From: Alphaproteobacteria bacterium
GTDB taxonomy: Bacteria; Pseudomonadota; Alphaproteobacteria; UBA8366; GCA-2717185
Length of the DNA: 64,000 nucleotides
Reading direction: 5' to 3'
Assembly: GCA_040905865.1 (NCBI GenBank)
Contig: JBBDQU010000060.1
Coordinates: 22,071 to 86,070, forward strand
Part shown: positions 52,922 through 61,202 of the stretch, piece by piece
How positions within the stretch are numbered: position 1 is the first letter of the stretch
Layout of the letters: each line of letters opens with the position of its first letter
The notes under the pieces: generated by a model
Database searches by the model: none
What the model was told of the DNA's origin: nothing
The model's input: only the letters and a program-made list of their open reading frames with translations
Made by a program: the position numbers and the translations under genes

Positions 52922-54553
52922 GTGCCGAAAATGACGGGCGGACAGGCTATCGTGGGGACGCTGACCGAGCATGGGGTCGATACGGTTTTCGGCCTGCCGG
53001 GGGTGCAGCTCGACAACACCTTCGATGCGCTCTACGAGGCGCGCAACAAGGTCCGCCTGATCCACACGCGGCACGAACAGGGCGCCGCCTATATGGCGCT
53101 GGGCTATGCCCAGGCCAGCGGCAGGGTCGGGGTGTGCATCACCGGTCCCGGACCCGGCCTGCTGAACACGGGCGCGGCGCTGTCCACGGCGGCGGCGTCC
53201 AACGTGCCGGTGCTGTGCCTCGCGGGGCAGATCCCCTCGACCCAGATCGGGCTGGGAATCGGCATGACCCATGAAATCCGCGACCAGTCCGCCGCGATGC
53301 GCGGCGTGGTCAAATGGGTCGGCCGCGCCGACAGCGCCGGCGAGGCGCCGGGCGTGATGCGCGAGGCGTTCTCGCAAATGCTGGAAACCCGCCACCAGCC
53401 GGCGGTGTTCGAGATGGCGCCGGACATCATGGGCAAGGCGGAGAACGTGACCCTGCTGCCCGCCGAAGACTATGCGATCGACCCGCCGCTGGACGAGGCC
53501 GCGCTCAACGAAGCCGCCGCCATCCTGAACGCCGCCGGCACGCCCGCCATCTTCGTCGGCAGCGGCGTCTTCGGCGCGGAAGCCGAACTGCTGCGCCTCG
53601 CCGAACTGCTGCAGGCCCCGGTCATCATGAGCCGCACCGGGCGCGGCGCGATCAGCGACCACCACCCGCTGGCCCAGACCATGATCGCCGGCCAGGAATT
53701 ATGGCCCAATGTCGACGCGGCCATCGCCATCGGCACGCGGTTTGTCGCGCCCAGTATGGCCTGGGGCCGGATGGACGAGGTGAAAACGATCCGGCTGGAT
53801 ATCGACGCCGAACAGGCGCAGAAACCCCGCGCCGCCGATGTCACCGTGGTCGCCCGCGCGTCCGCCGGCCTCAAGGCGCTGGCCGACCGGATCGCGGCGA
53901 TGGGCCGCGTCCGCCCCTCGCGATTGGACGAATACGCCGCCAACCGCGCCGCCGCGCAGGAAAAGCTCTCCGGCCTTGAACCGCAATACGGCTTCGCCCG
54001 GGCGATCCGCGACGCCCTGCCCGAGGACGGCATCGTCGTCACCGATGTGACCCAGATGGCGACCTTCCTGCAGAACTGGATGCCGGTCTACCATCCGCGC
54101 ACCCTGATCACGCCCAGCTACCAGGGCACGCTCGGCTACGGCTTCGCCACCGCGCTGGGGGCGAAGGTCGGCTGCCCGGACAAAAAGGTCGTCTGCGTCT
54201 CCGGCGATGGCGGCTTCATGTACAACGTGCAGGAACTGTCCACCGCCATGGCGCACGGCATCGACCTCGTCACCATCGTCTTCAACGACAACACCTTCGG
54301 CAATGTGAAACGCTTCCAGAAGGAGCATTTCGGCGGCCGGCATATCGCGGTCGACCTGCACAATCCGGATTTCGTGGCGCTGGCCGGCACCTTCGGCATG
54401 AAGGGCGTGAAGGCCGAAACACCGGCAGCGTTACAGGCGGCGCTGGAGGACGCCTTTGCCGGCAGCGGGCCGGTGCTGATCGAGGTGCCGATCGGCGAGG
54501 TGCCGAATACCTGGGCGCTGGTCAAGCGTCCCCCTTCGGCCGCGACCAGTTAA
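52922..54553 (+). CDS. Thiamine-pyrophosphate-dependent enzyme (acetolactate-synthase-like)
   Basis: 543 residues from GTG 52922. The N-domain has GLPGVQLDNTFDALYEA and RHEQGAAYMALGYAQASGRVGVCITGPGPGLLNTGAAL with the catalytic Glu. The C-domain has TLGYGFATALGAKVGCPDKKVVCVSGDGGFMYNVQELSTAMAHGIDLVTIVFNDNTFGNVKR, the GDG...NN binding site for the cofactor. A close relative of acetolactate synthase, oxalyl-CoA decarboxylase and sulfoacetaldehyde enzymes. The product cannot be fixed. It follows the toxin gene by 25 bases, on the same strand. Confidence 0.92.
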   Translation: MPKMTGGQAIVGTLTEHGVDTVFGLPGVQLDNTFDALYEARNKVRLIHTRHEQGAAYMALGYAQASGRVGVCITGPGPGLLNTGAALSTAAASNVPVLCLAGQIPSTQIGLGIGMTHEIRDQSAAMRGVVKWVGRADSAGEAPGVMREAFSQMLETRHQPAVFEMAPDIMGKAENVTLLPAEDYAIDPPLDEAALNEAAAILNAAGTPAIFVGSGVFGAEAELLRLAELLQAPVIMSRTGRGAISDHHPLAQTMIAGQELWPNVDAAIAIGTRFVAPSMAWGRMDEVKTIRLDIDAEQAQKPRAADVTVVARASAGLKALADRIAAMGRVRPSRLDEYAANRAAAQEKLSGLEPQYGFARAIRDALPEDGIVVTDVTQMATFLQNWMPVYHPRTLITPSYQGTLGYGFATALGAKVGCPDKKVVCVSGDGGFMYNVQELSTAMAHGIDLVTIVFNDNTFGNVKRFQKEHFGGRHIAVDLHNPDFVALAGTFGMKGVKAETPAALQAALEDAFAGSGPVLIEVPIGEVPNTWALVKRPPSAATS

Positions 54554-54617
54554 AGCGTAAGCCCCCTCACCCCGATCCGCTCCACCCGAACAGGGCGGAG
54601 CAGGAGACGGGACCGGA

Positions 54618-55520
54618 TCAGGAACCGCCTTTCGGCCATTCCACCGAAGCCAGCGCTTCGTAATGCTCCATGATCTGGGTGGAATCTTCCGTCGCCGACC
54701 CCTGCGCCATCGCGAAGGACCAGGCCTGCCGCGCGCCGCTGCCGACAAACATGGTGACGCCCTGCGCCTCGGCTTCCTCCAGGCACAGCCGGATGTCCTT
54801 GAACATCAGGCCCGTGCCGAAGCCGCCGTTAAATTTCCGCGTCAGCACCGAATTGGGAAATTTTGTTTCGGTCGCGGTGTTGCGGCCGCTGCTGGCGTTG
54901 AAAATATCGATCATCAGCTTCGGGTCGAGCCCGGCCTTGATGCCCAGGGTCACCGCCTCCGCCGTCACCGCCAGCGCGGTGCCGGACAGCAGGTTGTTCA
55001 GCAGCTTCATCGTCTGGCCCATGCCGATCTTGGCGCCGACATAAAAGACGTTCTTGCCGATCTTCTCCAGCATCGGGCGATGGTGGCCGTGCTCGTTATG
55101 CGGCCCCGACACCATGACCGCCAGCGTTCCCGCGACTGCACCGATCACGCCGCCGCTGACCGGGGCATCCAGCGCGACGATGCCCGCTTCGGCCAGCGCC
55201 TCGGCAACCGGGATCGACGTGCGCGGACCGGTCGTCGACAGGTCGATATAGGTCTTGATCATGCTGCCTTTGCTGAGCCCGTTTTCACCCAGCGCAACCG
55301 CCTGGACGATGGCCGGCGTCGGCAGGCAGACCAGAACCGTTTCGACCTTGTCGGCCAGGTCCTTGGGCGAAGACGCGGTCGTCGCGCCCTTGGCCACGCA
55401 GGCATCGACCGCGGCCTTGTTCGGGTCATAGACCCTCACCGCGTAGCCGCCCGCCAGCAGGTTGTTCACCATCGGGCCACCCATGTTGCCGACGCCGATA
55501 AATCCGATTTCCGTTGCCAT
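54618..55520 (-). CDS. 3-hydroxyisobutyrate-dehydrogenase-family oxidoreductase
   Basis: 300 residues. MATEIGFIGVGNMGGPMVNNLLAGGYAVRVYDP carries the GxGxxG NAD(P) site, DLSTTGPRTSIPVAEALAEAGIVALDAPVSGGVIGAVAGTL the substrate loop, and IGMGQTMKLLNNLLSG the catalytic Lys. Members oxidise 3-hydroxyisobutyrate, tartronate semialdehyde or 4-hydroxybutyrate. It converges with the TPP enzyme gene, 64 bases away; together they resemble glyoxylate carboligase plus tartronate semialdehyde reductase, but the opposite orientation makes this tentative. Confidence 0.92.
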   Translation of the reverse strand: MATEIGFIGVGNMGGPMVNNLLAGGYAVRVYDPNKAAVDACVAKGATTASSPKDLADKVETVLVCLPTPAIVQAVALGENGLSKGSMIKTYIDLSTTGPRTSIPVAEALAEAGIVALDAPVSGGVIGAVAGTLAVMVSGPHNEHGHHRPMLEKIGKNVFYVGAKIGMGQTMKLLNNLLSGTALAVTAEAVTLGIKAGLDPKLMIDIFNASSGRNTATETKFPNSVLTRKFNGGFGTGLMFKDIRLCLEEAEAQGVTMFVGSGARQAWSFAMAQGSATEDSTQIMEHYEALASVEWPKGGS

Positions 55521-55782
55521 TATGCTCCCCGTCCAAAGTTGTCGCTGTTCATGCGCGGCGGTCGATTCGATAATCCCCCGCCCCCGCCTACTCTATCGCA
55601 CCATAACCATAAGCGCACGGACCCGCAGCGAAAATGGCGCTTATCCCTGCCATGCGCCTCCCGCAATGCTGCGCTGCACAAAATAATTCTCACACAAATT
55701 CCATAACTCGTATATAAAGCTGTCCTTCTGACGGTACCCAAGATTTTAAAAAAGTAATTTTACGCGCTAATTAGGATATGAG

Positions 55783-55935
55783 ATGAGCAACAATACGAAA
55801 AAGCCGGAAGCTGACTACAGCTATCGGTCCGAAGACGACCGCCCGAAGAAGCGGACCTGCCTGAATTGCCGTGGCAACTTCACCAGCGAAGGCTGGGGAA
55901 ACCGGCTCTGCGCGTCCTGCCGGTCGCGCACCTAG
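55783..55935 (+). CDS. 50-residue zinc-ribbon-like protein
   Basis: A short frame with ATG at 55783 and AGGATATGAG just ahead. It starts MSNNTKKPEADYSYRSEDD, is very polar, and ends with RTCLNCRGNFTSEGW, then RLCASCRSRT, so two CxxC pairs 14 residues apart that suit zinc binding. It has no membrane segment. Its place, alone in an otherwise empty 500-base spacer with an AT-rich promoter before it, supports a real small gene. Function unknown; a role as a nucleic-acid or protein partner would fit. Confidence 0.7.
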   Translation: MSNNTKKPEADYSYRSEDDRPKKRTCLNCRGNFTSEGWGNRLCASCRSRT

Positions 55936-56034
55936 CCAAAACCGCCTGCAAATCGTTTAGTATCGCGCGAGTGTGGAAATATTCGCGCGTTGCTTCGTTG
56001 TGTCCGGAAGCCAGCGCGTCAGGGAGTACATGAC

Positions 56035-56406
56035 ATGCGCCGACGCCTGCTTCGCGGACTTGCCTGTTCCGCCATCGCGGCGATCCTGTCGCTGCCGCTG
56101 GCCGCCGAGGAGAATTTCGATCTCGGCGCCTGGCGGGATATCGAAAGCCGCGCCGCGCAGAACGACCCCCGCGCATCCGGATTGCGGGACGGCTATCTGG
56201 CGGGGGTCCGCGACGCGCTGCGCTTCTACAGCAAGGTCAGCGAGACCTTCCCGATCTGCTGGCCCAAGGATCATGAAATCGATATCGGGCTGATCCGCAA
56301 CATTATCGGCGCCGTACAGCGCGAACATCCGGACCTGGCCAACGCCGATGACAATTTCGCCTATCTGGTCGTCCTGTCGCTCTATGACGCCTATCCCTGC
56401 CGCTGA
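56035..56406 (+). CDS. Secreted Rap1a/Tai-like protein
   Basis: 123 residues from ATG 56035, at the natural signal peptide start (MRRRLLRGLACSAIAAILSLPLAA). The mature part has DGYLAGVRDALRFYSKVSETFPICWPKDHEIDIGLIRNIIGAVQREHPDLANADDNFAYLVVLSLYDAYPC, the Rap1a/Tai pattern with two Cys that form a disulfide. Rap1a is a periplasmic immunity protein against type VI toxins in Serratia, but many family members have no toxin partner, and none is seen here. Confidence 0.75.
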   Translation: MRRRLLRGLACSAIAAILSLPLAAEENFDLGAWRDIESRAAQNDPRASGLRDGYLAGVRDALRFYSKVSETFPICWPKDHEIDIGLIRNIIGAVQREHPDLANADDNFAYLVVLSLYDAYPCR

Positions 56407-56428
56407 TCCATCGGTTCGGCGTGCCGGG

Positions 56429-57241
56429 TCATTCGCCGCCGCCCTTCCTGTCCAGCTGGTTCCAGTCGAAGGGCAGCGGTTCCTTGGCGATGAAGCGCCG
56501 CGTCGCCTCCTTGTGATAGTCGGAATGCATCGCCACGCCCTGCGCGTATGATTCCAGTTCGCCCAGCGCCTTCTGGTCCATGTGGAAGGCGTTGTTGAGG
56601 ATATTCTTGGACATGCCGATGGCCTCGCGCGAGGCGTGCCGGAAGCGGCCGGCGAAAGCCGTCGCGCGGGCCATCAGGTCGGCGGATTCGTGGATTTCCT
56701 TCACGATGCCCAGCTCCTTCGCTTCGGCGGCGTCGAAGGTGCGGGCGGTGAAGATCAGGTCCTTCGCCGCCTGCAGCCCGACGATGCGCGGCAGCAGGAA
56801 GAACCCGCCCGCATCCGGCACCAGCCCGATCCGCCCGAACACGGCGCAGAACCGGGTGCGCGGCGTCGCCAGCACGAAATCCGCCGCCAGCGCCAGGTTC
56901 AGCCCCGCGCCGAAGGCCGGTCCGTCGACCGCGGCGATCACCGGCAGTTCCAGGTTGACCAGTTCCGGCAGCCAGACATGGATGTTCTGGATCCGCTTGC
57001 GCGCGTTCTGAACATTGCTGCGCTGACTGGTCATGCCCTTGATGTCGCCGCCGGCGCAGAAGGCGCCGCCAGCGCCGGTAATGATGGCCGCCTTCAGCGC
57101 CGGATCGTTGCGCATGACCATGACCGCATCGGCCAGTTCCTCGCGCATCCGGATGTCCAGCGCGTTGCGCGCCTCCGGGCGGTTGAGGGTGACCGTGGCG
57201 ATTTCGTCGCGGACCTCGTATTCGATCGCTTCATAGGGCAT
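56429..57241 (-). CDS. Enoyl-CoA hydratase/isomerase (crotonase) family
   Basis: 270 residues from ATG 57241 (MPYEAIEYEVRDEIATVTLNRPEARNALD). The oxyanion holes are GAGGAFCAGGDIKGM and DGPAFGAGLNLALAADFVLA, and VGLVPDAGGFFLLPRIVG and LGIVKEI follow. A normal crotonase length. It hydrates or isomerises CoA thioesters in acid breakdown. It is divergent from the SDR gene 82 bases away. Confidence 0.93.
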   Translation of the reverse strand: MPYEAIEYEVRDEIATVTLNRPEARNALDIRMREELADAVMVMRNDPALKAAIITGAGGAFCAGGDIKGMTSQRSNVQNARKRIQNIHVWLPELVNLELPVIAAVDGPAFGAGLNLALAADFVLATPRTRFCAVFGRIGLVPDAGGFFLLPRIVGLQAAKDLIFTARTFDAAEAKELGIVKEIHESADLMARATAFAGRFRHASREAIGMSKNILNNAFHMDQKALGELESYAQGVAMHSDYHKEATRRFIAKEPLPFDWNQLDRKGGGE

Positions 57242-57323
57242 GGCGGGGATTCCGATGTTGTGTGCGGGTGGGGGCTGGGGAATAGTGACGGCAGCGAACG
57301 GAAACGAAGTGTAGAGGATCGAC

Positions 57324-58244
57324 ATGGCCGACGGGAAGATGCTGGACGGAAAAGTTGCGGTTGTCACGGGCGCGGGGCGCGGAATCGGGCGCGGCTTCGC
57401 GATGCTGATGGCGGCGCATGGCGCGAAGGTCGTGGTCAACGATATCGGCGGCTCGGTCGCCGGCGAGGGGCAGGACAGCGGCCCGGCCTATGAGGTGGTC
57501 AACGAAATCCGCGGCGCCGGCGGCGAGGCCGTCATGAACGCCGACAGCGTCTCCGACTGGGACAGCGCCCACCGCATCGTGCAGCAGGCGGTCGACGAGT
57601 TCGGCAGGATCGACATCGTCGTCAACAATGCCGGCATCCTGCGCGACCGCATCTTCCACCGCATGACGGAGGAGGACTGGGACGGCGTCATCGATGTCCA
57701 CCTCAAGGGCAGCTTCAATGTCAGCCGCGCCGCCGCCGACCATTTCCGGGCGCAGGAATCGGGCTGCTTCGTGCATATGACCTCGACCTCCGGGCTGATC
57801 GGCAATTTCGGCCAGGCCAACTATGCCGCCGCCAAGCTGGGCATCGCCGGGCTGTCGAAATCCATCGCGCTGGACATGGCGCGCTTCAACGTGCGGTCCA
57901 ACTGCATCACGCCCTTCGCGTGGAGCCGCATGATCGGCTCGATCCCCCAGAACACCGAGGCGGAACGCGCCCGCGTCGCCAAGATCCAGGAGATGACGCC
58001 GGAGAAGATCGCCCCGATGGCCACATATCTGGTCAGCGACGCGGCCGCCGGGGTGACCGGCCAGATCTTCGGCGTGCGCAACAACGAGATCTTCCTGATG
58101 GGCCAGTCGCGGCCGATCCGTTCGGTGCATCGCGGCGAGGGCTGGACGCCCGAAACCATCGCCAGCCACGCCATCCCGGCGATGAAGCCGCATTTCTATG
58201 CGCTGGACCGGTCGGAAGACGTGTTCAGCTGGGACCCGATCTAG
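57324..58244 (+). CDS. Short-chain dehydrogenase (MFE-2-like)
   Basis: 306 residues. The NAD site is VVTGAGRGIGRGFAMLMA, followed by NNAGILRDRIFHRMTEEDWDGVIDVHLKGSFNVSRAA, the active-site pair HMTSTSGLIGNFGQANYAAAKLGIAGL, and NCITPFAWSRMIGSIPQNTEAERARVAKIQEMTPEKIAP. At 306 residues it is longer than classical SDRs and resembles the hydroxyacyl-CoA dehydrogenase part of peroxisomal MFE-2. With the divergent crotonase it can make a beta-oxidation step pair. Confidence 0.93.
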   Translation: MADGKMLDGKVAVVTGAGRGIGRGFAMLMAAHGAKVVVNDIGGSVAGEGQDSGPAYEVVNEIRGAGGEAVMNADSVSDWDSAHRIVQQAVDEFGRIDIVVNNAGILRDRIFHRMTEEDWDGVIDVHLKGSFNVSRAAADHFRAQESGCFVHMTSTSGLIGNFGQANYAAAKLGIAGLSKSIALDMARFNVRSNCITPFAWSRMIGSIPQNTEAERARVAKIQEMTPEKIAPMATYLVSDAAAGVTGQIFGVRNNEIFLMGQSRPIRSVHRGEGWTPETIASHAIPAMKPHFYALDRSEDVFSWDPI

Positions 58245-58259
58245 AAAGGAGAGCCAGCC

Positions 58260-58802
58260 ATGAACGCCACGGTCACGGCGGTCAGCCGCAACGCCGAATA
58301 CAGCTTCACCAAACCGAACCGGGACAGCATCACCCTGCTGGCCGGGCTGGGAGTGGAGGGCGATTCGCACCTCGGCGAAACCGTCCGCCACCAGGCCCGG
58401 GTGAAGAAGGACCCGAGCGTCCCGAACCTGCGCCAGGTCCACCTGATCCATGCCGAGCTGTTCGACGAATTGCGGGAGCAGGGTTTCGACCTCGCCCCCG
58501 GGCTGATCGGCGAGAACGTCACCACCGCCGGGATCGACCTGCTGGGCCTGCCGCGCGGCGCGAAGCTGCATCTCGGCGCCGACGCCGTCGTCGAAATCAC
58601 CGGGCTGCGCAACCCCTGCTACCAGCTCGATAACCTGATGCCCGGCCTGATGAAGGCGACGCTGGGCCGCGACGCCGACGGCAACCTTGTCCGCAAGGCC
58701 GGCGTCATGAGCATCGTGCTGGCCGGCGGCGCGGTGCGGCCGGGCGACGCGATCCGCATCGAACTGCCACCCGGACCGCACAGGGCGCTCGAACCCGTTT
58801 AG
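58260..58802 (+). CDS. MOSC-domain protein
   Basis: 180 residues, following the SDR stop by 15 bases. The MOSC core is visible: GLGVEGDSHLGETVRHQARVK, NLRQVHLIHAELFDEL, LAPGLIGENVTTAGIDLLGLPRGAKLHLG, EITGLRNPCYQLDNLMPGLM with the conserved Cys, and MSIVLAGGAVRPGDAI. MOSC domains bind molybdenum cofactor sulfur. Its stop overlaps the RidA stop from the other strand. Confidence 0.9.
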   Translation: MNATVTAVSRNAEYSFTKPNRDSITLLAGLGVEGDSHLGETVRHQARVKKDPSVPNLRQVHLIHAELFDELREQGFDLAPGLIGENVTTAGIDLLGLPRGAKLHLGADAVVEITGLRNPCYQLDNLMPGLMKATLGRDADGNLVRKAGVMSIVLAGGAVRPGDAIRIELPPGPHRALEPV

Positions 58803-59146
58803 CGCGCCGCCACGACCATGATCTCGATGCTCAGCTTCGGGTTGGCCAGCTTGGCCTCCACCGTCGCGCGGGCCGGCGGGTTGGCCGGGTCGATCCACTT
58901 CACCCAGATTTCGTTCATCGCCGCCCAGGTGCCGATATCGGTCAGCCAGATCTGCGCCGACAGGATCTTCGTCTTGTCGGAACCGGCCTCGCCCAGGTAG
59001 CGGTCGATCTTGTCGAGGATCTGCTGGCACTGGCCCTGCACGTCGAGCGACGTGTCGTCGGCGGTGAGCCCCGCCAGATAGACCGTGTCGCCGTGCACGA
59101 CGGCCCTGCTCATCAGCTTGTTGGTGTCGATGCGTTTGATGGCCAT
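58799..59146 (-). CDS. RidA-family protein
   Basis: 115 residues from ATG 59146. AVVHGDTVYLAGLTADDTSLDVQGQCQQILDKIDRYLGEAG opens the chorismate-mutase-like fold, then ILSAQIWLTDIGTWAAMNEIWVKWIDPANPPARATVEAKLANPKLSIEIMVVAA with the conserved Arg that binds the imine substrate. RidA enzymes remove reactive enamine/imine intermediates of PLP enzymes. It converges with the MOSC gene, which ends four bases inside it. Confidence 0.95.
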   Translation of the reverse strand: MAIKRIDTNKLMSRAVVHGDTVYLAGLTADDTSLDVQGQCQQILDKIDRYLGEAGSDKTKILSAQIWLTDIGTWAAMNEIWVKWIDPANPPARATVEAKLANPKLSIEIMVVAAR

Positions 59147-59234
59147 GATGGTATTCCCCCGTGTAAAATGATTATGCGTAATATGGATTAGTAAGCGGCG
59201 CGGGCCTTGCGGACAAGATGGAAGGATATCGGAC

Positions 59235-59603
59235 GTGATCGAAACACTGGCGGAACGGGCGAACGCGGATGACTGGCTGGTCCATCGCGGCCGGCGGCTC
59301 ACCCTGCGATTCCTGCTGGGCGTGGGAACGGCGGATTACATCGTTTCGATCCGCGACGGCCGGATCGAATCGGTGGCGCCCCGGAAACTGCCGACCGATA
59401 CCGGCGCCTTCTCGATCCGCGCCGCCGGCGATGTCTGGGCCGATTTCTGGTCGGCGGAGCCGCCGCGCGACCGGCACGACATCTTCTCCATGGTCGCGGC
59501 GGGCCTCGCGACGCTGGACGGCGACCTGCTGCCGCTGATGCAGAACCTCCAGTATTTCAAGGACCTGCTGGCCGCGCCGCGCGCCGCGGCGGTGGAGGCT
59601 TAG
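59235..59603 (+). CDS. SCP2-like sterol-carrier-fold protein
   Basis: 122 residues from GTG 59235 behind GGAAGG. The pattern RRLTLRFLLGVGTADYIVSIRDGRIESVAP and FSIRAAGDVWADFWSAEP..HDIFSMVAAGLATLDGDLLPLMQNLQYFKDLLA resembles SCP2-type small domains that carry acyl-CoA or lipid-like substrates. It is directly before the alpha/beta hydrolase gene (31-base gap), a pairing that suggests it presents a hydrophobic substrate to that enzyme. Confidence 0.7.
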   Translation: MIETLAERANADDWLVHRGRRLTLRFLLGVGTADYIVSIRDGRIESVAPRKLPTDTGAFSIRAAGDVWADFWSAEPPRDRHDIFSMVAAGLATLDGDLLPLMQNLQYFKDLLAAPRAAAVEA

Positions 59604-59633
59604 ATCATGGCCAAAGCAGGCGGAGGCAGATAA

Positions 59634-60485
59634 ATGGTCCAGTACGAACCGATCACCGGGCGCTACTTCACCATGCGGGTCGCGGGCGAGGATTGCCGCG
59701 TCTATGTCGAGGAAGCCGGTTCCGGCATTCCGCTGGTCTGCCTGCACACGGCGGGCGCGGATGCCCGCCAGTTCCGCCACCTGCTCTGCGATTCCGCCGT
59801 GACGGACAATTACCGCGTGCTCGCCTTCGACATGCCCTGGCACGGCAAGTCCAACCCGCCGGTCGGCTACCAGAACCGCGACTACCAACTTACCACCGCC
59901 CTCTACCGCGAGACCGTCAACGCCTTCTGCCGGGCGCTGGAACTGGACCGGCCGGTGGTCATGGGCTGCTCGATGGGCGGGCGGATCGTGCTGCACCTGG
60001 CGCTGGAACAGCCGGACGATTTTCGCGCCGTCATCGCGCTGGAAGGGGCGGACCGGCTGGAGCCCTATTACGACACCGACTGGCTGCACCGCCCGGACAT
60101 CCACGGCGGGGAAATCGCCGCCGCGTTTGTCTCCGGCCAGGTCGCGCCGCAAAGCCCGGACGAGTTCCGCCACGAGACCCTGTGGCATTACAAGCAGGGC
60201 GGCCCCGGCATCTTCAAGGGCGACCTGTATTTCTACTGGACCGACGGCCATTTCGACGACCGCTCGCACCGGATCGACACCAGCCGCTGCCCGGTCTACC
60301 TGATGTCCGGCGAATACGACAGCTCCTGCACCCCGGAACGCACCGAGGCCACCACGAACCGCATCCCCGGCGCGAAGGGCAAGGTGATGGCGGATATCGG
60401 CCATTTCCCGATGTCCGAAAACCCGGCCCTGTTCCGCCGCCACCTGATGCCGGTGCTGGAGGAAATCCGCAACACGGTGGGATGA
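59634..60485 (+). CDS. Alpha/beta hydrolase
   Basis: 283 residues. The oxyanion segment is LVCLHTAGADARQFRHLL, the nucleophile elbow is MGCSMGG, and the acid and base are in VYLMSGEYDSSCTPE and IGHFPMSENP. The cap is large and has DRLEPYYDTDWLHRP. The plan resembles C-C bond hydrolases of aromatic meta-cleavage. It may act on the bulky product carried by the SCP2-like protein. Downstream is the first copy of the 124-bp repeat. Confidence 0.92.
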   Translation: MVQYEPITGRYFTMRVAGEDCRVYVEEAGSGIPLVCLHTAGADARQFRHLLCDSAVTDNYRVLAFDMPWHGKSNPPVGYQNRDYQLTTALYRETVNAFCRALELDRPVVMGCSMGGRIVLHLALEQPDDFRAVIALEGADRLEPYYDTDWLHRPDIHGGEIAAAFVSGQVAPQSPDEFRHETLWHYKQGGPGIFKGDLYFYWTDGHFDDRSHRIDTSRCPVYLMSGEYDSSCTPERTEATTNRIPGAKGKVMADIGHFPMSENPALFRRHLMPVLEEIRNTVG

Positions 60486-60534
60486 AGAGGATCGTTTCGA
60501 TTGGTATTTACAGGCATTTATCGGCATCGCAACC

Positions 60535-60658
60535 CCCGCCTCACCCCGGCCCTCTCCACCCCCGGGGGGTAGAGAGGGAGAAAATGGCGGCTTCGCCACC
60601 TTCTTTTTAGGAACCCTCTCCTCCCCGGAGGAGAGGGCAGGGTGAGGAGGGCCGCGCC
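60535..60658. repeat. 124-bp repeat flanking the DUF559 gene, left copy
   Basis: Bounded by CCTCACCCCGGCCCTCTCC (60539-60557) and its inverted partner GGAGAGGGCAGGGTGAGG (60630-60647). Between them lie a stem of CCCTCTC-ACCCCC with GGGGGT-GAGAGGG and, near the right, CCCTCTCCTCC with GGAGGAGAGGG (perfect 11-bp stem, 2-base loop). It repeats almost identically at 61063-61185 in the same orientation. Confidence 0.85.
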
Positions 60659-60722
60659 ATACTCGAAAATCTCCGCAACCGCTGTCATACTGCGCCCCCG
60701 CCGTTCACGATGGAGCATCCCC

Positions 60723-61052
60723 ATGCCGCCACAGCGCCCCCGCGCCCTGCGCCGTAACGCGACGGATGCCGAGGCGCTGCTCTGGTCGCGTCTCCGCAAC
60801 CGCCAGATCGGCGGCCGCAAGTTCCGGCGCCAGCATCCGGTGGGTCCCTGTATCGCCGATTTCGCCTGCCCGGAAGCCATGCTGATCGTCGAACTGGACG
60901 GCGGCCAGCACCGCCCGGAAACCGACGCCGCCCGCACCGCGTATCTGGAAGCACGGGGCTTTACGGTGCTGCGCTTCTGGAACAACGAAGCGCTGGGCAA
61001 TCCCGACGGCGTGCTGGAAACGATCCTGGGCCATCTCGAAGGCAAGCCGTAA
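60723..61052 (+). CDS. DUF559 nuclease-like protein between two direct repeats
   Basis: 109 residues from ATG 60723. A restriction-endonuclease-like (Vsr/DUF559) domain fills it: ALRRNATDAEALLWSRLRNRQIGGRKFRRQHPVGPCIADFACPEAMLIVELDGGQHRPETDAARTAYLEARGFTVLRFWNNEAL. Asp of IADFAC, Glu and Asp in VELDGGQH are the probable metal-binding acids. The gene and 70 to 10 bases either side lie between two direct copies of a 124-bp hairpin repeat, a layout that recalls REP elements with their transposase. Family members are common and almost unstudied. Confidence 0.88.
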   Translation: MPPQRPRALRRNATDAEALLWSRLRNRQIGGRKFRRQHPVGPCIADFACPEAMLIVELDGGQHRPETDAARTAYLEARGFTVLRFWNNEALGNPDGVLETILGHLEGKP

Positions 61053-61062
61053 CCCGCCAGCT

Positions 61063-61185
61063 CCCGCCTCACCCCGGCCCTCTCCACCCCCAGGGGTAGA
61101 GAGGGAGGAAATCGCGGCTTCGCCACCTTCTTTTTAGGAACCCTCTCCTCCCCGGAGGAGAGGGCAGGGTGAGGAGGGCCGCGCC
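61063..61185. repeat. 124-bp repeat flanking the DUF559 gene, right copy
   Basis: Aligns with the left copy over its full length with one single-base gap and a handful of base changes in the loop of the first hairpin. The terminal inverted repeat (61067-61085 with 61157-61174) and both hairpins are kept. Confidence 0.85.
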
Positions 61186-61202
61186 GGCGCTTCAATCCGC
61201 GA

